From Scybalousia_A sp052170555 (GTDB taxonomy: Bacteria > Bacteroidota > Bacteroidia > Bacteroidales > P3), in assembly GCA_052170555.1 (NCBI GenBank), contig JBQNAI010000004.1, forward strand, positions 1 through 64,000: a stretch of DNA of 64,000 nt, in the 5' to 3' direction. This document shows positions 6,855 to 15,082 of the stretch, piece after piece (the stretch's first letter is position 1; the number at the start of each line of letters is the position of its first letter). Under the pieces are notes generated by a model. The model was given only the letters and a program-made list of their open reading frames with translations. It did not search any database and had not been told where the DNA came from. The position numbers were made by a program, and so were the translations under genes.

Positions 6855-8819
6855 ATGAACACAATAAAGAACGTGAACTTTAAAGGTAAGAGGGTTTTGG
6901 TTCGTGTGGATTTTAATGTTCCCCAAGACTCAAATGGCAATATTACTGATGATACTCGTATACGGGAAGCCTTGCCTACGATCAATAAATTAATGAAAGA
7001 TGGAGCTAAGGTCATACTTGTCACCCACTTAGGTAGACCTAAAAAGGGAGGTTTTGAAGAAAAATATTCTTTAAAACCTATTGCTGAATATCTGTCTAAA
7101 CTTCTTGGTAAGGAGGTGATATTTACACAGGAATTATTAGGGGATAGGGTATATGATTTGGCAGATAATCTTAAGCAGGGAGAGGTTATGCTGCTTGAAA
7201 ATGTACGTTTCTATCCTGGGGAGACTAAGGGTGATGAGTATTTTGCAAAACAATTATCCAAATTGGGAGATGCTTACGTCAATGATGCATTTGGTGCTGC
7301 TCATAGGAAACATTCTTCTACAGCTGTGGTTGCTAAATTTTTTCCGCAAGCAAAATATTTTGGTTTGTTGATGCAACAGGAGGTGGAGACATTAAATAAA
7401 CTTCTTGGAGAGGTAGAGCACCCTTTTACTGCTATTATTGGTGGTAGTAAAATTTCAACTAAGATGGATATATTGCTATCTCTGTGTGATAAAGTGGATT
7501 ATTTGCTTATAGGCGGTGGTATGCGTTATACTTTTGCCAAAGGTAATGGACATAAAATAGGAGATAGTATTTGTGAGGATGATAAATTGGAAGCGGCATC
7601 AAGAGTTGTTTACACAGCTAAGAGTAAGGGAGTTAATATAGACTTAACGCATGATAACGTTATTGCAGATAGCTTCTCCAATGATGCAAAAATTAAATAT
7701 ATTCCCGATATGGAAGTACCGGATGGATGGCAAGCTATGGATATTGGTGAAAAAACTATTGCTATGTATGAAGCTATTATCCATAAGTCAAAAACTATTC
7801 TCTGGAATGGACCTATGGGTGTATTTGAGTTCCCGAATTTTGCAAAAGGAACACAAGCTATTGCACAAGCTATTGCAGAAGCAACAGAGAATAACGGAGC
7901 TTTTTCGGTTATAGGGGGAGGAGATAGTGTTGCTGCTATTAAGCAATCGGGTTATGCTGACAAGATTTCGTACATATCTACCGGTGGTGGAGCAATGTTG
8001 GAATTTATAGAAGGTAAAACGTTACCTGGTATAGCAGCAATAGAGGAGGTTGAGACCTCTCAACCAAAGAAAGTTTTAATAACAGGGGCGACTTCCGGAA
8101 TTGGTAGAGCTTGTGCAGAAAAATTTGCAGAAAAGGGTTGTGATATTATAATAACGGGAAGAAGAAAGGAAAGGCTTGATGCGTTAAAAAAAGATATTGA
8201 AAAGACCTATGGTGTCAGTGTGATAGCTTTGAATTTTGATGTAAGAGATAACGAACAAGTCGTTGAGAATCTAAATTCGTTACCTACTAAATGGAAAAAG
8301 ATAGATGTACTTGTTAATAACGCAGGATTGGCAGCGGGAAAAGATCCTATACAGTCAGCAGTTTTGGATGATTGGGAACAGATGGTGGATACTGATGTTA
8401 AAGGGTTATTATATGTATCAAGGGTTGTTTTACCATGGATGTGTGATAGAAAAAAAGGTCATGTAATCAATTTATGTTCTATTGCGGGAAAGGAAGTATA
8501 TGCAGGAGGTAGTGTATATTGTGCCGTAAAACATGCAGTGGATGCTATTTCCAAAGGAATGCGTATGGATTGTTTGCAATATAATGTGAAAGTTACTAAT
8601 ATTTGCCCCGGTGCTGTTGAGACAGAGTTTTCTATGGTTAGATTTAAAGGAGATATGGCTAGAAATCATGCGACATACGAAGGATTCACTCCTTTGACGG
8701 GTGAAGATATTGCTAACACTATTGTCTATTGTTCTTTCTTGCCACCTCACGTATGTATCAACGATTTGGTAATTATGCCTACCGCACAGGCAAATAGCGG
8801 ATTGTTTTTAAGACAATAA
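6855..8819 (+). CDS. pgk: Phosphoglycerate kinase fused to short-chain dehydrogenase
   Basis: A single 654-codon frame encoding two complete enzymes. Residues 1 to about 399 are phosphoglycerate kinase (1,3-bisphosphoglycerate + ADP to 3-phosphoglycerate + ATP). Visible motifs are RVLVRVDFNVP, THLGRPKKG, LENVRFYPGE, VNDAFGAAHR, GGSKISTK, WNGPMGVFE and GGGDSVAAI, and it ends with the usual LPGIAAI. Residues about 404-654 are a YdfG-like classical SDR, with cofactor motif TGATSGIG, NNAG, and catalytic Ser542, Tyr555 and Lys559 in YCAVK. In the roughly 10-residue joint (EEVETSQPKK) there is no stop, no in-frame ATG and no frameshift. YdfG-type SDRs oxidise 3-hydroxy acids such as L-serine or L-allo-threonine with NADP; that substrate is inferred. 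Start ATG 6855 follows its own promoter. Confidence 0.93.
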   Translation: MNTIKNVNFKGKRVLVRVDFNVPQDSNGNITDDTRIREALPTINKLMKDGAKVILVTHLGRPKKGGFEEKYSLKPIAEYLSKLLGKEVIFTQELLGDRVYDLADNLKQGEVMLLENVRFYPGETKGDEYFAKQLSKLGDAYVNDAFGAAHRKHSSTAVVAKFFPQAKYFGLLMQQEVETLNKLLGEVEHPFTAIIGGSKISTKMDILLSLCDKVDYLLIGGGMRYTFAKGNGHKIGDSICEDDKLEAASRVVYTAKSKGVNIDLTHDNVIADSFSNDAKIKYIPDMEVPDGWQAMDIGEKTIAMYEAIIHKSKTILWNGPMGVFEFPNFAKGTQAIAQAIAEATENNGAFSVIGGGDSVAAIKQSGYADKISYISTGGGAMLEFIEGKTLPGIAAIEEVETSQPKKVLITGATSGIGRACAEKFAEKGCDIIITGRRKERLDALKKDIEKTYGVSVIALNFDVRDNEQVVENLNSLPTKWKKIDVLVNNAGLAAGKDPIQSAVLDDWEQMVDTDVKGLLYVSRVVLPWMCDRKKGHVINLCSIAGKEVYAGGSVYCAVKHAVDAISKGMRMDCLQYNVKVTNICPGAVETEFSMVRFKGDMARNHATYEGFTPLTGEDIANTIVYCSFLPPHVCINDLVIMPTAQANSGLFLRQ

Positions 8820-8833
8820 GATATAAAAATTTC

Positions 8834-8909
8834 AAAGTGCCGTTTCAACAAATTATTTTTTAACAATGGCAAATCGTTTTCAAAGAATAATTTGTTGAAA
8901 CGGCACTTT
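8834..8909. terminator. Bidirectional hairpin between pgk-SDR and leuS, made of 21-bp units
   Basis: A perfect 24-bp inverted repeat (8834-8857 with 8886-8909) with a 28-base loop, placed between two convergent genes, so a two-way terminator is likely. The DNA also reads in the 21-bp register of the array family (units from 8836, 8857 and 8878, then a 22-bp one). Its GTGCCG core recurs at 51619. Confidence 0.7.
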
Positions 8910-8912
8910 ATT

Positions 8913-11702
8913 TTACCTAATAACAATATTGATTATTTTGCCTTTGACGAAGATGATTTTATTTATTGTTTTACCCTCCAAATGAGAACTAAGTTCTGGT
9001 AAAGTTATAACTTCGTTTTCTATTTCTTTCACATCTTTATCCAATGGATAAGAAACAAATGTACGTGTTTTACCATTAATAGACACTGGATACTTGTATT
9101 TTGAGTCTATCAATATATTAGGATCAAAAACCGGGTATTGAGCAAACGAGATAGTCTCATTATGCCCTAAAAGACACCAAAGTTCCTCTGCTATGTGGGG
9201 AGCAAATGGAGCAATTAGGATGACAAGCGGTTCAAGTATTGCTTTCTTATGACATTTCTTATCTGTGAGGAAATTGGTTATAATCATGAATTCTGAAATA
9301 CAGGTATTGAGAGAAAATCTTTCAATATCATCTTCTATTTTTTTGATAGTACGGTGCAGTATTTTCATTTCCTCTTGGTCGGCTTTGTCTTCGGTAACGC
9401 AAAATCCCTGTTCATTGCAATACAGTTTCCAAAACTTTTTCATAAAACGAGAAACACCCTCAATTCCTTGTACATCCCAAGGTTTGCTTTGCTCAATAGG
9501 TCCTAAAAACATTTCATAAAGACGCAAAGTATCTGCTCCATATTTTTCAATTAATGAGTCTGGGTTAATAACGTTGTAAAGACTTTTACTCATTTTCTCA
9601 ACTTCAAAGCCACATATATATTTGCCATCCTCAAGTATGAATTCAGCTTGTTTAAATTCTTCTCTCCAGTGTCGCAATTTCTCAATATTTACTTCGTTAC
9701 CGTTTTCAATTAAAGATATGTCTATATGGATAGGGTCTGTTTCGTGGTTGTCTTTCAAATTCAATGAAACATATTTGTTTTCTCCCTTAATACGATACAC
9801 AAAAGAACTTTTGCCTTGTATCATTCCTTGATTAACTAATCGTTTGTAAGGCTCATCTTTGCAAATAGAACCTATATCGAATAGAAATTTAGTAATAAAG
9901 CGAGAATATAATAAGTGACCCGTCGCATGTTCGCTCCCACCGACATATAAATCTACATTTTGCCAGTATTTATTTGTTTCTTTGCTTACTATTTCCTCTT
10001 CGTTGTTCGGATCCATATATCTAATAGAATAGGCATTAGAGCCAGCAAATCCCGGCATGGTGTTAGTTTCGTACCTATAACCTTCTTTCGTTTGCCAATT
10101 CAAAGCACGTGCCAAAGGAGGTTCTCCGGTTTCAGTAGGTAAGAATTTATCTATTTCAGGTAAGCACAAAGGCAAATCTTCCTGTTGTAGAGTATACGGA
10201 ATATTGTCTTTATAGTAAACAGGAAAAGGTTCACCCCAATATCTTTGGCGAGAAAAAATTGCATCTCTTAATCTATAGTTTGTTGTTGCGTACCCGAGAT
10301 TATGACTTTCTATGTATTCTATAGCTTGTTTAATAGCATCTTTTACATCCAATCCATTAAGGAAGCCACTATGTATCATTTTACCGCTTTTTGAGTCTTT
10401 GCTATTCTTCCATGTATATGTATTACTCTCATTTTCCTCATCAGGTAAAACAACCTGAATAATAGGAAGCATAAATCTTTTTGCAAAGGCAAAATCGCGA
10501 GAATCATGGGCCGGGACAGCCATTATGGCTCCAGTACCATAACCCATAAGAACGTAATCACTAATATAAATAGGAATCTGTTTGCCTGTTAGAGGATTGA
10601 TAGCATAATTACCTGTAAAAATTCCGGAGACAGTTTTTGTCTCTGCCGTTCTCTCTAACTCAGATTTGTGTTTTGTTGCTTCAATGTAATGCTTAACTTC
10701 TATTTCATAATTTTTCGTTGTGATTTTTTCAACTAATGGATGTTCAGGTGAAATAACCACGAAAGTAACTCCAAAAATAGTATCTGCTCTTGTGGTAAAT
10801 ACTTCAAGCAAATCATTATCTGGTGTCGCTACATGAAAATTGACGATACAACCTCTAGATTTTCCTATCCAATAGCGTTGAATCTCTTTGATACTATCAC
10901 TCCATTGTATGTTATCCAGTCCTTTTAGTAATCTTTCTGCATAAGCTGTTATTCTTAATGACCATTGTTGCATAGGTTTTCTCTCTACGGGGTAACCTCC
11001 TCTGACGCTTAGTCCATTTACAACTTCATCATTTGCCAATACCGTACCTAATTTTTTACACCAATTGACCATTGATTCGGATAGATAAGCCAAACGATAA
11101 TTCATAAGAACCTCCGATTTTTCTTTTTCAGAGTATTCGTCCCATTGTTTTGAAGAAAAATTTAAATGTTTTGAACATGCAACGTTTAGGTCTTTAGTTC
11201 CTTGGGATTGAAATGTATCAACAAGTTTTTCTATAGGTAAAGCTTTCTCCTCATCATTGTCATAATAGGAGTTAAACAGTTGAATAAATATCCATTGAGT
11301 CCATTTGTAGTATTTGGGATCGCAGGTACGAACCTCTCTTGCCCAATCATAAGAAAGACCTATTTTGTTCAATTGTTCTTTGTAACGTTTGATGTTTGTT
11401 TGGGTGGTTATTGCAGGGTGTTGTCCTGTCTGAATAGCATACTGTTCCGCAGGAAGTCCGTAAGCATCAAAACCCATAGGGTGAAGTACATTGTAGCCTT
11501 TGAGTCTTTTGAAACGAGCAAAAATATCCGAAGCAATATATCCCAAAGGATGACCAACGTGAAGCCCAGCCCCCGAAGGGTATGGAAACATATCTAAAAC
11601 ATAAAATTTTTCTTTATTTTTATCTTCTTTTACACTGAAAGTATGGTTGTTAGCCCAGTACTGTTGCCATTTTTTCTCAATATCATTAAAATTATATTCC
11701 AT
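8913..11702 (-). CDS. leuS: Leucyl-tRNA synthetase
   Basis: A 929-residue class I synthetase charging tRNA-Leu in the cytosol. The N-terminal Rossmann domain carries the HIGH motif as HVGHPLGY (about residue 48) after DMFPYPSGAGL. The CP1 editing domain is recognisable by TTRADTIFGVTFVVISPEHP and GYGTGAIMAVPAHDSRDFAF with its conserved threonine-rich and aspartate motifs. KMSKS is present as KMSKSLYNVINPD (about residue 700). The anticodon-binding domain follows, with IAPFAPHIAEELW. Length is normal for Bacteroidota. It converges on pgk-SDR with a hairpin between, and has its own promoter at 11733. The stop lies 3 bp from the hairpin. Confidence 0.98.
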   Translation of the reverse strand: MEYNFNDIEKKWQQYWANNHTFSVKEDKNKEKFYVLDMFPYPSGAGLHVGHPLGYIASDIFARFKRLKGYNVLHPMGFDAYGLPAEQYAIQTGQHPAITTQTNIKRYKEQLNKIGLSYDWAREVRTCDPKYYKWTQWIFIQLFNSYYDNDEEKALPIEKLVDTFQSQGTKDLNVACSKHLNFSSKQWDEYSEKEKSEVLMNYRLAYLSESMVNWCKKLGTVLANDEVVNGLSVRGGYPVERKPMQQWSLRITAYAERLLKGLDNIQWSDSIKEIQRYWIGKSRGCIVNFHVATPDNDLLEVFTTRADTIFGVTFVVISPEHPLVEKITTKNYEIEVKHYIEATKHKSELERTAETKTVSGIFTGNYAINPLTGKQIPIYISDYVLMGYGTGAIMAVPAHDSRDFAFAKRFMLPIIQVVLPDEENESNTYTWKNSKDSKSGKMIHSGFLNGLDVKDAIKQAIEYIESHNLGYATTNYRLRDAIFSRQRYWGEPFPVYYKDNIPYTLQQEDLPLCLPEIDKFLPTETGEPPLARALNWQTKEGYRYETNTMPGFAGSNAYSIRYMDPNNEEEIVSKETNKYWQNVDLYVGGSEHATGHLLYSRFITKFLFDIGSICKDEPYKRLVNQGMIQGKSSFVYRIKGENKYVSLNLKDNHETDPIHIDISLIENGNEVNIEKLRHWREEFKQAEFILEDGKYICGFEVEKMSKSLYNVINPDSLIEKYGADTLRLYEMFLGPIEQSKPWDVQGIEGVSRFMKKFWKLYCNEQGFCVTEDKADQEEMKILHRTIKKIEDDIERFSLNTCISEFMIITNFLTDKKCHKKAILEPLVILIAPFAPHIAEELWCLLGHNETISFAQYPVFDPNILIDSKYKYPVSINGKTRTFVSYPLDKDVKEIENEVITLPELSSHLEGKTINKIIFVKGKIINIVIR

Positions 11703-11732
11703 CTCAATTAGATTTTTCTAAAATACAGATTG

Positions 11733-11740
11733 CAAATTTA
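11733..11740 (-). promoter_or_regulatory. leuS promoter (-7 box TAAATTTG)
   Basis: The minus-strand TAAATTTG is a perfect TAnnTTTG box 30 bp before the leuS ATG. No clear -33 TTTG is seen. Confidence 0.65.
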
Positions 11741-11882
11741 CTAAAAAAACCACATAGAGAGAGTATTTATAATACTAAACTTCAATATTGTTTCTTCTAT
11801 GTTATATTTTGTTTTATCAATGCAAGGCTTTATTGTTTTTATCTTTTATATTAAATTTCTAAAATCAAATATAATTTTCGTT

Positions 11883-11966
11883 TGGACCGTTTAAAATATA
11901 TTTTTAGACGGTCTGAAATATACTTTTAAACGGTCTAAAATTTAATTTTAAACCGTCCAAACAAAA
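11883..11966. repeat. Four-unit 22-bp array with alternating GACCGT/GACGGT cores
   Basis: Units begin at 11885, 11907, 11929 and 11951, exactly 22 bp apart. Cores read GACCGT, GACGGT, AACGGT and AACCGT, linked by AAAATWTAWTTTTA-like DNA. The outer units pair as an imperfect hairpin (GTTTGGACCGTTTAAAAT with ATTTTAAACCGTCCAAAC, one mismatch), so it may terminate the leftward acyl-CoA reductase operon. The rest of this 327-bp spacer holds only the leuS promoter. Confidence 0.8.
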
Positions 11967-12029
11967 ATTATTTTAATGATTACAAAATTCTTTTCGTAAT
12001 TTATAAAATGGTTTACAAATGTTATAAAA

Positions 12030-13082
12030 TCATAAAGAACATAGCCATTGCAAAGTATTTATATTGTCGGCATAATCTGTAAATTTTGGTCGCTGTGTTT
12101 GACCGAAAAGGCAACAGCATACGCAATCTGATATGGGAGATAAGGATTCGGAGGTCGCTATGCACTGTAAATTATTTTGTTCGCTATGAATAATATTTTC
12201 AATTGCCCGTATATCGTCATAATAGGAATAATTGACAACGCTTATAGGTGAATACAATTCATTGTTTTCTCTTAATAATATAGGCGATGCCTCAATGAAT
12301 GGAATATTATTCATTATCATTATAGCTTTTTGGTAATCTAAATTATTACGAAACTTATTGTGATTAGTAAAGTAAGAATATTTTTTTAATTTTTTAAACA
12401 ACATATCCCAATCATAATTATTAGGAACGAACAAGTGTGAAATACTTCTACAACCTTGTCCGAAATAAAGACAAATATCATCTTCCAAACCACTGATATC
12501 GTCATTGTTTTGTATTATTGCACAAGAATATCTATTTTTTCTGATAATATGGGGAATATTTTGGAAGTACTCCTCAAAAATCAAGGAAGACGAATTGCTA
12601 CCTGTAGCTATTACTCCATTGCATGAAGAGTATTTTATGTCGGATAATGTTGTTGAAAGTTCTATATGAGATTTTAATTCGGGTAGATAGTGGATTAACC
12701 GTTCGAGCAGAAAGGGTATGATAATATTGTCATTACTAGACAGTTTGATTGAAGCTTTATTCCCACTTAATATTACACACATCACATCGTGAAAGGCAAC
12801 TGCAGGTATGTTTCCTGCACAAACAATCAATATGTGTAAAGTCGGCAATTTTATTTCATTGTTTAAATAGGGGGTTATTTCTTTTACACTATCAGGAGTT
12901 TTTACCATATCTTTGATATAATATCCTATATTGTTTAATGCATTGATTATTTGAGATTTTTCAAACCAAGGATTGTTTTGTTGTGCCAACGATATTATTT
13001 TTTGATAATCCGTACTATCCATATTTTTTGTAATATCATCGGCAAGCCGAATGAAAGCATTGATTATGTCTCTAATAGTCAT
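12030..13082 (-). CDS. Acyl-CoA reductase (LuxC-like family)
   Basis: A 350-residue protein of the Bacteroidota acyl-CoA reductase family, related to LuxC, which reduces an acyl-CoA or acyl group to an aldehyde using NAD(P)H. Visible family features are LPTLHILIVCAGNIPAVAFHD near residue 80, LSGNKASIKLSSND (nucleotide and acyl binding region), GVIATGSNSS and YFGQGCRSISHLFVP. The last carries the cysteine (about residue 210) that should be the catalytic acyl-accepting thiol. Length is normal. It starts 61 bp downstream of the sulfatase-like gene in the same direction with no promoter box between, so it is probably the last gene of that operon. The physiological substrate is unknown. Confidence 0.8.
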   Translation of the reverse strand: MTIRDIINAFIRLADDITKNMDSTDYQKIISLAQQNNPWFEKSQIINALNNIGYYIKDMVKTPDSVKEITPYLNNEIKLPTLHILIVCAGNIPAVAFHDVMCVILSGNKASIKLSSNDNIIIPFLLERLIHYLPELKSHIELSTTLSDIKYSSCNGVIATGSNSSSLIFEEYFQNIPHIIRKNRYSCAIIQNNDDISGLEDDICLYFGQGCRSISHLFVPNNYDWDMLFKKLKKYSYFTNHNKFRNNLDYQKAIMIMNNIPFIEASPILLRENNELYSPISVVNYSYYDDIRAIENIIHSEQNNLQCIATSESLSPISDCVCCCLFGQTQRPKFTDYADNINTLQWLCSL

Positions 13083-13143
13083 AAAAATGAAATTTAAAAA
13101 TTATATGTTATATATTTTATAATACAAAATACAAATGGAAATA

Positions 13144-15009
13144 TTATCGTTTAGAAATATCTTTGTAAAGAGTTTGTAGTAACACTTTTCCTTTCATTTC
13201 ACGCTTTTTATCCCCACCAATAACACATTTATTTGCATCATTGTCCCAAAAAGTTACACCGGTGGAATCCAAAAAGCCAAATCCATTTGTATAAACAAAG
13301 AAAGCATAATTAGGAATATTAAAATTAAATATATTTCTTGAATACATAAATTCTTCACATGGAAGGTTCATCGCAGTAAGTATCGTTTTTGGTATATCAG
13401 TTTGATTGATTAGCTTATCAATTTTCATACTCTTTTCTATTGCTCCGCCACTAAATATAATAGGTATGTGATAATAGTCTATGTCTTGCGGAGAAGTTTG
13501 TTTTGGGAGTTTGCTTGTGTGATCGGCAACCAATACTACTAAAGTATTTTTCCATAAGGGGGATTTTTCCAATGCATTGAAAAAAACACCTAGACAAGAA
13601 TCCGTGTAAGCTACACTGTTTACATAAGCATCTTTGAATTTGTGCATATTCACATCAAAAGGTTCGTGTGAGGATAGTGTTAAAAAGGTTGTGAAGAATG
13701 GAATTTTGGTATCGTATTGTTGCATATGTGAAATAAGAAAATCAAACATCTTTTCATCACTTACTCCCCATTTACTCAATCTGTCTTTTAGTTCAAAGGA
13801 TTTATAATCTATTACATTTTTATAATTAGACCCATAAAAGAATGAACGCATGTTTGCAAAATTTATATCTCCTCCGTAAATCATTTCACAATTGTATCCA
13901 AATTTTCCTAATGTTTTTGCAATAGATGGTAAGGTTGCTGTTTTTTCTGGGTACTTGATAATGGACATATCAGGTTGTGCCAAAAAGCCTGTAAGTATGG
14001 AGACAATACCTCTGTCTGTTCGCATCCCATTACTATATGCGTTTGTGAAGACTATTGATTGTTTTGCTATCTTGTTAAGATTGGGTGTAACTTCTTTACC
14101 TTCGTAAGTAGACAAGTGACCGTCGAGAGCTCCAATCAATCTACCTGAAAAACTTTCTAGTATTATTATTACAATATTGGGACGTTTATTTTTTAGAGGA
14201 AGAGTAGAAAAATCATTGATATTTGAAACTATATATTTTTGTTGAGGTAATAATTTATCAAATTCTTGTTTGCAAAAATTTTCATCATAGAATTGATATT
14301 TCTTTCCAAAATCTTCATTCTTGGTCAGTGAATATATGAGATTGAAGGACGGATTGACAGCGGCAAGATTAAGTTTTTGATTATTGCAATAATAGACCAT
14401 TCCTACATTTGCCGTTGCAGCAGAGATACCTCCTCTGGTGAATATGATAAATATGGGAATACAAATAATGAGTGTAGCGATAGATATGGTATTAAATAAT
14501 ATTGTACCTTTCTTTGTAATACCCTCACTTTTTTTTAGCCATTTGTTTATAGTATATTTATATGAAAATAAGATAAAAAAGAAATATGGTATGGCAATTA
14601 GTATAAATTTTAGAACATCTTTAATAGTTACGCTATTTAAACTTTCGTTGAAATCCCTAAGATAGAAAATAAGCGTAGCATCTATACGAAAACTCCAATA
14701 GGAATATAATACGCAATCAACAGCGAAAACAATAGAGATTATAGCTCCCAATATCGTATTGTATACAAGTAAAATTTTTTGAATATTATATACAAATAAT
14801 ACTCTAATAAGTAACAGCAAAATAGGGAAAAAAAGAAAATATGCAGCAAAACAAAAATCAAGTTTGAAACCATGATAGATAACATTGATATAGTCGGTTA
14901 AGGTTACACCATTTATATGATTGAATAACATAAACAAAGGTTTCTGAATTACAAACATCATAATCCAGAAACCGTAAAACGATAGAAGTATCGCCAATTG
15001 TTTTTTCAT
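13144..15009 (-). CDS. LTA synthase/sulfatase-superfamily membrane protein
   Basis: A 621-residue inner-membrane protein. About five hydrophobic helices fill residues 1-190. A large periplasmic domain of the alkaline phosphatase/sulfatase superfamily follows from about 255 (NIVIIILESFSGRLIGAL). The conserved nucleophile region is SNGMRTDRGIVSILTGF, where the Thr should be the catalytic residue. Metal-ligand regions are LVVLVADHTSKLP and HIPIIFSGG. The family transfers phospho-alcohol head groups (LtaS, OpgB/MdoB, EptA-like). In a Gram-negative of this type the target could be lipid A or a surface glycan; this is inference. It is 73 bp after the M3 peptidase gene and 61 bp before acyl-CoA reductase, in the same direction. 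Confidence 0.85.
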   Translation of the reverse strand: MKKQLAILLSFYGFWIMMFVIQKPLFMLFNHINGVTLTDYINVIYHGFKLDFCFAAYFLFFPILLLLIRVLFVYNIQKILLVYNTILGAIISIVFAVDCVLYSYWSFRIDATLIFYLRDFNESLNSVTIKDVLKFILIAIPYFFFILFSYKYTINKWLKKSEGITKKGTILFNTISIATLIICIPIFIIFTRGGISAATANVGMVYYCNNQKLNLAAVNPSFNLIYSLTKNEDFGKKYQFYDENFCKQEFDKLLPQQKYIVSNINDFSTLPLKNKRPNIVIIILESFSGRLIGALDGHLSTYEGKEVTPNLNKIAKQSIVFTNAYSNGMRTDRGIVSILTGFLAQPDMSIIKYPEKTATLPSIAKTLGKFGYNCEMIYGGDINFANMRSFFYGSNYKNVIDYKSFELKDRLSKWGVSDEKMFDFLISHMQQYDTKIPFFTTFLTLSSHEPFDVNMHKFKDAYVNSVAYTDSCLGVFFNALEKSPLWKNTLVVLVADHTSKLPKQTSPQDIDYYHIPIIFSGGAIEKSMKIDKLINQTDIPKTILTAMNLPCEEFMYSRNIFNFNIPNYAFFVYTNGFGFLDSTGVTFWDNDANKCVIGGDKKREMKGKVLLQTLYKDISKR

Positions 15010-15082
15010 TGTATTTAATTATTACTTCTTGATAAGACTACTTTACATGGATAGAATACTTGTATAAAATTTATTGATATTG

